Source of the DNA: Ornithinibacillus contaminans
GTDB taxonomy: Bacteria; Bacillota; Bacilli; Bacillales; Amphibacillaceae
Direction: 5' to 3'
Assembly: GCF_001038425.2 (NCBI RefSeq)
Contig: NZ_LDPV02000024.1
Coordinates: forward strand, 62,001 to 126,000
Length of the DNA stretch: 64,000 nucleotides
How positions within the stretch are numbered: position 1 is the first letter of the stretch; each line of letters begins with the position of its first letter. Under the pieces are notes generated by a model. That model was not told where the DNA came from, ran no database searches, and saw only the letters and a list, made by a program, of their open reading frames with translations. The position numbers and the translations under genes are program-made. Positions 60,205 to 64,000 of this stretch are shown here, one piece after another.

Positions 60205-61104
60205 TTATTCAAACTGCCAATTAAGAACCTCCTCCTGCCAATCATCAACTATAGCCTGATGGGAAGTGGCTAATTTCGCACCATCTTGAATTAATTGTAA
60301 GCATCCTGCTGCTTGGACAATATGTGGAGACCCTGGTACAGCATATACTTCTCTACCTTGATCCAATGCTTGATCAACGGTAATTAAAGTGCCACTTTTA
60401 GCTGTCGCCTCGATCACCAAAGTTGCGAAACTTAAGCCACTAATAATTCGATTTCGTTCCGGAAAATGATATGGTTTCGGTGGCGTATCTGGAGGATACT
60501 CACTGAGGGCTAGTCCCGTTTTAATAAGTTGGTTAAATAGTGGTATATTTTCTTTCGGGTAAATATGATTAAATCCCCCACCAAGTACCGCGATTGTTTT
60601 ACCATGATAATATAGGGAGAGTCTGTGGGCAAAACTATCTATTCCTTTTGCCATACCACTTATGATGACCCAGTTATTTCGAACTAATGGTGACACGATA
60701 TATTTCATTTTATCTCCGGCAAACGGGGATGGCTTTCTAGTGCCAATCACACTGATGGATGGAGTTTGTTTTATTAATGGAACATTTCCCATTGCATATA
60801 GTACTAGTGGGGCATCTTTAATCGCTTTTAACATTGGTGGATACGTGTCATCAAGGATGGTTATTACCTTATATTTCCGAAGATCTTTTTGAAGTTCTTG
60901 TCGTAGCATATCATTATGAAGATCATTAAAGAGTCTTTTTGCCTTATCTTCTGGGATGAGTATATAGTGATGAATTTGCGATGCAGATAATGTGTAGATA
61001 GCTTGTAGTGAAGGATCTAATTGCAGTAATTTCCGAAGGGTTTTTCTAGTTATTCCATCACAACGATGGATATGAATAAGTCGTAATCTAGTACTTTCAA
61101 GCAC
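60205..61104 (-). CDS. dprA: DNA-processing protein DprA (Smf)
   Basis: 299 residues, loads RecA on incoming single-stranded DNA in transformation. N-terminal helical SAM-like part (1-80), then the Rossmann-type core with SVIGTRKPSPFAG, SGMAKGIDSFAH, AVLGGGFNHIYP and FPERNRIISGLS. The C-terminal winged-helix seen in some bacteria is missing, as usual for Bacillus. GTG start after AAAGGAAGTG. Between sucD and topA as in B. subtilis. Confidence 0.96.
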   Translation of the reverse strand: MLESTRLRLIHIHRCDGITRKTLRKLLQLDPSLQAIYTLSASQIHHYILIPEDKAKRLFNDLHNDMLRQELQKDLRKYKVITILDDTYPPMLKAIKDAPLVLYAMGNVPLIKQTPSISVIGTRKPSPFAGDKMKYIVSPLVRNNWVIISGMAKGIDSFAHRLSLYYHGKTIAVLGGGFNHIYPKENIPLFNQLIKTGLALSEYPPDTPPKPYHFPERNRIISGLSFATLVIEATAKSGTLITVDQALDQGREVYAVPGSPHIVQAAGCLQLIQDGAKLATSHQAIVDDWQEEVLNWQFE

Positions 61105-61133
61105 ATTTTCACTTCCTTTTTAACTAAAATGAA

Positions 61134-61226
61134 AGAGGAAGGAACAAAAGTATTTTGGTAAAGTAGTATTTTACGCTAGCAATGGTTGCTAGTACTAGCT
61201 TACGTTACTTTTTTGTCCCTGCCTCT
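61134..61226 (-). repeat. Long-hairpin repeat element 3 (after sucD), terminator-like
   Basis: Imperfect outer arms AGAGGAAGGAACAAAAGTA / TACTTTTTTGTCCCTGCCTCT (61134-61152, 61206-61226) with an inner perfect hairpin CTAGCAA-TGG-TTGCTAG (61176-61192). It begins 8 nt after the sucD stop. Architecture matches elements 1 and 2, with less sequence identity. Confidence 0.6.
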
Positions 61227-61233
61227 ATTTTAC

Positions 61234-62136
61234 TTAATGTGTTTTACACTTTTCGGCTAAGCCTTTTTCTTTTAATACACGAATCATGGTTTCTCCAATT
61301 ACTGCAGGCGTTTCTGCAACTTGGATGCCACACTCATTCATGACACGAATTTTCTCTTCAGCTGTACCTTTCCCACCAGAGATGATCGCACCAGCATGAC
61401 CCATGCGTTTTCCAGGAGGTGCTGTAGCCCCACCGATGAATCCAATAACAGGTTTTGTCATATTAGCTTTCACCCAAGCAGCCGCTTCTTCTTCTGCTGT
61501 TCCACCGATTTCACCAATCATTACCACTGCATATGTTTCTGGATCTTCATTGAATTCCTTTAATACATCAATGAAATCTGTTCCATTAACAGGGTCACCA
61601 CCAATACCAACAGCAGTGGTTTGCCCGTAGCCAGCTTGGGATAATTGATGAACAGCCTCATAGGTTAATGTACCAGAACGGGAAACAACACCGATATGAC
61701 CTTTTGTATGAATATAACCAGGCATGATACCGATTTTACATGCATCCGGTGAAATAACACCAGGACAGTTAGGACCAATTAAACGGGTCTTTTTCCCTTC
61801 CATATAACGCTTCACGTTTACCATATCCAATACTGGAATATGCTCTGTTATACAGATAACTAAATCTAACTCAGCATCAACCGCTTCTAAGATAGCATCT
61901 GCTGCAAATGGAGCCGGAACATAAATTACTGATGCTGTTGCACCAGTTTGATCCACTGCATCTTTTACTGTGTTAAATACCGGTACCCCTTCAACTTCTG
62001 TTCCACCTTTTTTAGGTGTAACACCACCGACAATTTTCGTTCCATATTCAAGCATTTGCTTTGTATGGAATCTAGCAGTACCACCAGTAATTCCTTGGAC
62101 AATTACTCTCGTATCTTTATTAACATATACACTCAT
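61234..62136 (-). CDS. sucD: Succinyl-CoA synthetase alpha subunit
   Basis: 300 residues. N-terminal CoA-binding Rossmann domain ([30 protein letters not shown]) and C-terminal ligase domain with the phosphohistidine in [11 protein letters not shown] near 245. TCA cycle substrate-level phosphorylation with SucC. Follows sucC by about 50 bp. Confidence 0.98.
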   Translation of the reverse strand: MSVYVNKDTRVIVQGITGGTARFHTKQMLEYGTKIVGGVTPKKGGTEVEGVPVFNTVKDAVDQTGATASVIYVPAPFAADAILEAVDAELDLVICITEHIPVLDMVNVKRYMEGKKTRLIGPNCPGVISPDACKIGIMPGYIHTKGHIGVVSRSGTLTYEAVHQLSQAGYGQTTAVGIGGDPVNGTDFIDVLKEFNEDPETYAVVMIGEIGGTAEEEAAAWVKANMTKPVIGFIGGATAPPGKRMGHAGAIISGGKGTAEEKIRVMNECGIQVAETPAVIGETMIRVLKEKGLAEKCKTH

Positions 62137-62188
62137 TTTCGTCCGTCCTTTCTCGAAACTAGTCTCATAACATACAAGATTTCATTGA

Positions 62189-63352
62189 TTATGCTTTTAC
62201 TAAGGAAACGATTTTTTCTGCGCCATCTGCCATGGAATCTGCAGAAATAATATTCAAACCAGACTCATCTAGAATTTTCTTACCTAAGTCGACATTGGTA
62301 CCTTCTAAACGAACAACCAATGGTAAGCTTAAGCCAACCTGTTTTGTTGCTTCTACAACACCTTCAGCAATAACGTCACATTTCATAATTCCACCAAAAA
62401 TATTAACGAAAATACCTTTTACATTTTTGTCAGATAAAATGATTTTAAATGCTTCGGTTACTTTTTCAGCAGTCGCACCGCCCCCAACGTCTAAGAAGTT
62501 AGCCGGTTCTCCGCCATAATGCTTAATAATGTCCATTGTTGACATTGCAAGCCCTGCTCCATTAACCATACACCCAATGTTTCCGTCTAAGGCAACATAG
62601 CTTAAGTCATATTTGGATGCTTCAATTTCCTTTTCGTCTTCCTCGTCTAAATCACGATACTCTAGTACGTCTTTTTGACGGTACAGTGCATTGTCATCAA
62701 AGTTTAATTTCGCATCTAATGCTAGTACTTCTCCATCACCAGTTGTAACTAATGGATTAATCTCAGCAATAGAACAATCTTTTTCCACAAATGCTTGATA
62801 TAATCCAGTCATAAATTTAACAGCTTTATTTAATAATTCATCTGGAATATTTATATTAAATGCTAGTCTGCGAGCTTGATAACCAGATAATCCAACCACT
62901 GGATCAATGACTTCTTTAAAAATCTTCTCTGGTGTTTTTGCTGCCACTTCTTCAATTTCGGTTCCGCCTTCTTCCGATGCCATCATGACAACACGTGAAG
63001 TCGCCCGGTCTAACACTACCCCAACATAATATTCTTTCTTAATATCGCAGCCTTCTTCGATAAGCAAGCGCTTAACTTCTTTCCCCTCTGGACCTGTTTG
63101 ATGTGTAACAAGTGTTTTACCGAGAATTTCATCAGCATATGTACGTACCTCGTCCAAATTCTTAGCAACCTTTACACCACCAGCCTTACCACGGCCACCA
63201 GCGTGAATTTGTGCTTTGACAACGGTAACATTAGTGCCTAATTTTTTCGCAGCTTCTACAGCTTCATCTACTGTATAGGCAACATATCCATTAGGAACTT
63301 TTACACCATAGTTGCGTAAAATTTCTTTCCCTTGATACTCATGAATATTCAT
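62189..63352 (-). CDS. sucC: Succinyl-CoA synthetase beta subunit (ADP-forming)
   Basis: 387 residues. ATP-grasp domain ([26 protein letters not shown]) and C-terminal ligase domain ([30 protein letters not shown]). ATG at 63352 follows GGGAGG with good spacing; an in-frame ATG 18 nt upstream is not preferred. Confidence 0.98.
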   Translation of the reverse strand: MNIHEYQGKEILRNYGVKVPNGYVAYTVDEAVEAAKKLGTNVTVVKAQIHAGGRGKAGGVKVAKNLDEVRTYADEILGKTLVTHQTGPEGKEVKRLLIEEGCDIKKEYYVGVVLDRATSRVVMMASEEGGTEIEEVAAKTPEKIFKEVIDPVVGLSGYQARRLAFNINIPDELLNKAVKFMTGLYQAFVEKDCSIAEINPLVTTGDGEVLALDAKLNFDDNALYRQKDVLEYRDLDEEDEKEIEASKYDLSYVALDGNIGCMVNGAGLAMSTMDIIKHYGGEPANFLDVGGGATAEKVTEAFKIILSDKNVKGIFVNIFGGIMKCDVIAEGVVEATKQVGLSLPLVVRLEGTNVDLGKKILDESGLNIISADSMADGAEKIVSLVKA

Positions 63353-63386
63353 TCTATATCCTCCCATCAAAATTCACTGCAAGTTC

Positions 63387-63415
63387 ATTGTATTAAAAAT
63401 CCTACAATATAACAA
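63387..63415 (-). promoter_or_regulatory. Promoter of sucC-sucD
   Basis: -35 TTGTTA (63410-63415), 17-bp spacer, -10 TACAAT (63387-63392), about 35 nt before the sucC start. Confidence 0.65.
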
Positions 63416-63498
63416 GAAAAGAATTAGAAAACTTGAACTAATCTCGACGGACAAAGCAAAAATGATTAAAGCAAAACATTTCGCTCAATCCTAAATGA

Positions 63499-63780
63499 CT
63501 AGTTACGACTTGTTTGTTCCATTTTTTGGTCTGTTCGATAGATAAATGCAAATACTTCTGCAACCGCTTGATACAACTCTTGTGGTATTTTTTCATTAAT
63601 ATCAAGCTTGGCTAGAATTTCTACTAAAGATGCATCCTCCATAATTGGAATTTCATTTTCTTTTGCCTTTTCGATTATCGTATCAGCGATTAATCCTCTT
63701 CCTGTGGCTGCTATTCTTGGTGCAAATTCTTTTTCTTGATCATAGCTTAATGCAACCGCTGTTTGTCTTTTCTCTTTCAT
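63499..63780 (-). CDS. ylqH: FlhB C-domain-like protein YlqH
   Basis: 93 residues matching only the cytoplasmic C-terminal part of FlhB (RQTAVALSYDQEKEFAP; IPQELYQAVAEVFAFIYR, close to the end of FlhB at 35826). The NPTH cleavage motif and membrane part are absent. B. subtilis carries this paralogue (YlqH) at the same place, before sucC. Its role in export is uncertain. It overlaps the upstream gene by ATGA. Confidence 0.9.
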   Translation of the reverse strand: MKEKRQTAVALSYDQEKEFAPRIAATGRGLIADTIIEKAKENEIPIMEDASLVEILAKLDINEKIPQELYQAVAEVFAFIYRTDQKMEQTSRN

Positions 63781-64000
63781 ATGCGAAAATCAACTCCTTG
63801 ATACGAAACTCGCTGCGCGTGATTCACAGATTTTGCTACCGTTTTAGCTTCCTTATTTGTTAATGGCTTACATGAAATAGAAGTAAGCTGATAGTTTAAT
63901 TTTTCGAGTCCTTCTTTTAACGCTGGTTTAAACGAATTCGTTATCGCACTGATGTTTTGATCATTTAATACGGTTAATGTAATGGCCCGCTTTTGAACAT
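63777..64000 (-). CDS. 3' end of a YlqG-like protein (5' part outside window)
   Basis: Last about 73 codons of a frame open at base 64000, ending TGA (63777-63779) inside the ylqH start. The visible tail has AITLTVLNDQNISAITN and VNHAQRVSYQGVDFRI. By position it is the B. subtilis YlqG homologue, a long protein encoded before ylqH and sometimes described as FliK-like. The assignment rests mainly on synteny. Confidence 0.7.
   Translation of the reverse strand, partial: VQKRAITLTVLNDQNISAITNSFKPALKEGLEKLNYQLTSISCKPLTNKEAKTVAKSVNHAQRVSYQGVDFRI

Overview
The window is a low-GC Gram-positive chromosome segment. Every supported gene lies on the minus strand, so transcription runs from base 64000 towards base 1. 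Gene order, strong AGGAGG-type ribosome binding sites, frequent TTG/GTG starts, PolC-type polymerase, CodY, SigD, SwrB and SwrD all point to Bacillaceae. The fine layout and intergenic repeats suggest a halotolerant relative (Oceanobacillus/Virgibacillus/Gracilibacillus type) rather than Bacillus subtilis itself; the genus is an inference.

Layout in transcription order. (1) 64000-61234: the tail of a YlqG/FliK-like gene, a FlhB C-domain paralogue (ylqH), and sucC-sucD. (2) 61104-53665: dprA, topA, xerC, hslV, hslU, codY; the trmFO gene normally found between topA and xerC is missing. (3) 53201-23987: a complete fla/che operon, flgB-flgC-fliE-fliF-fliG-fliH-fliI-fliJ-motE-fliK-flgD-(TIGR02530 gene)-flgE-swrD-fliL-fliM-fliY-cheY-fliZ-fliP-fliQ-fliR-flhB-flhA-flhF-flhG-cheB-cheA-cheW-cheC-cheD-sigD-(DUF342 gene)-(small basic protein)-swrB. 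It encodes the rod/hook, MS and C rings, type III export apparatus, chemotaxis core and flagellar sigma factor. The fliG frame is broken by one extra A in an A8 tract. (4) 23820-17533: rpsB, tsf, pyrH, frr, uppS, cdsA, rseP: translation, nucleotide and envelope lipid genes. dxr (normally between cdsA and rseP) and proS (normally between rseP and polC) are missing. (5) 17348-11897: polC and a lone RsbR-type stressosome protein. (6) 11633-1: rimP-nusA-rnpM(ylxR)-ylxQ-infB-ylxP-rbfA-truB-ribF-rpsO-pnp-ylxY and the start of an M16 zinc peptidase gene.

No rRNA, tRNA, CRISPR array, insertion sequence, prophage or novel multigene system is visible. The window is a conserved housekeeping and motility block. 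Its unusual points are the fliG frameshift, three syntenic gene losses, a family of long hairpin repeats sitting just after stop codons, a divergent RsbR paralogue with an altered phosphosite, a possible CodY half-site inside the likely fla/che promoter, and an alternative upstream start for flgB.
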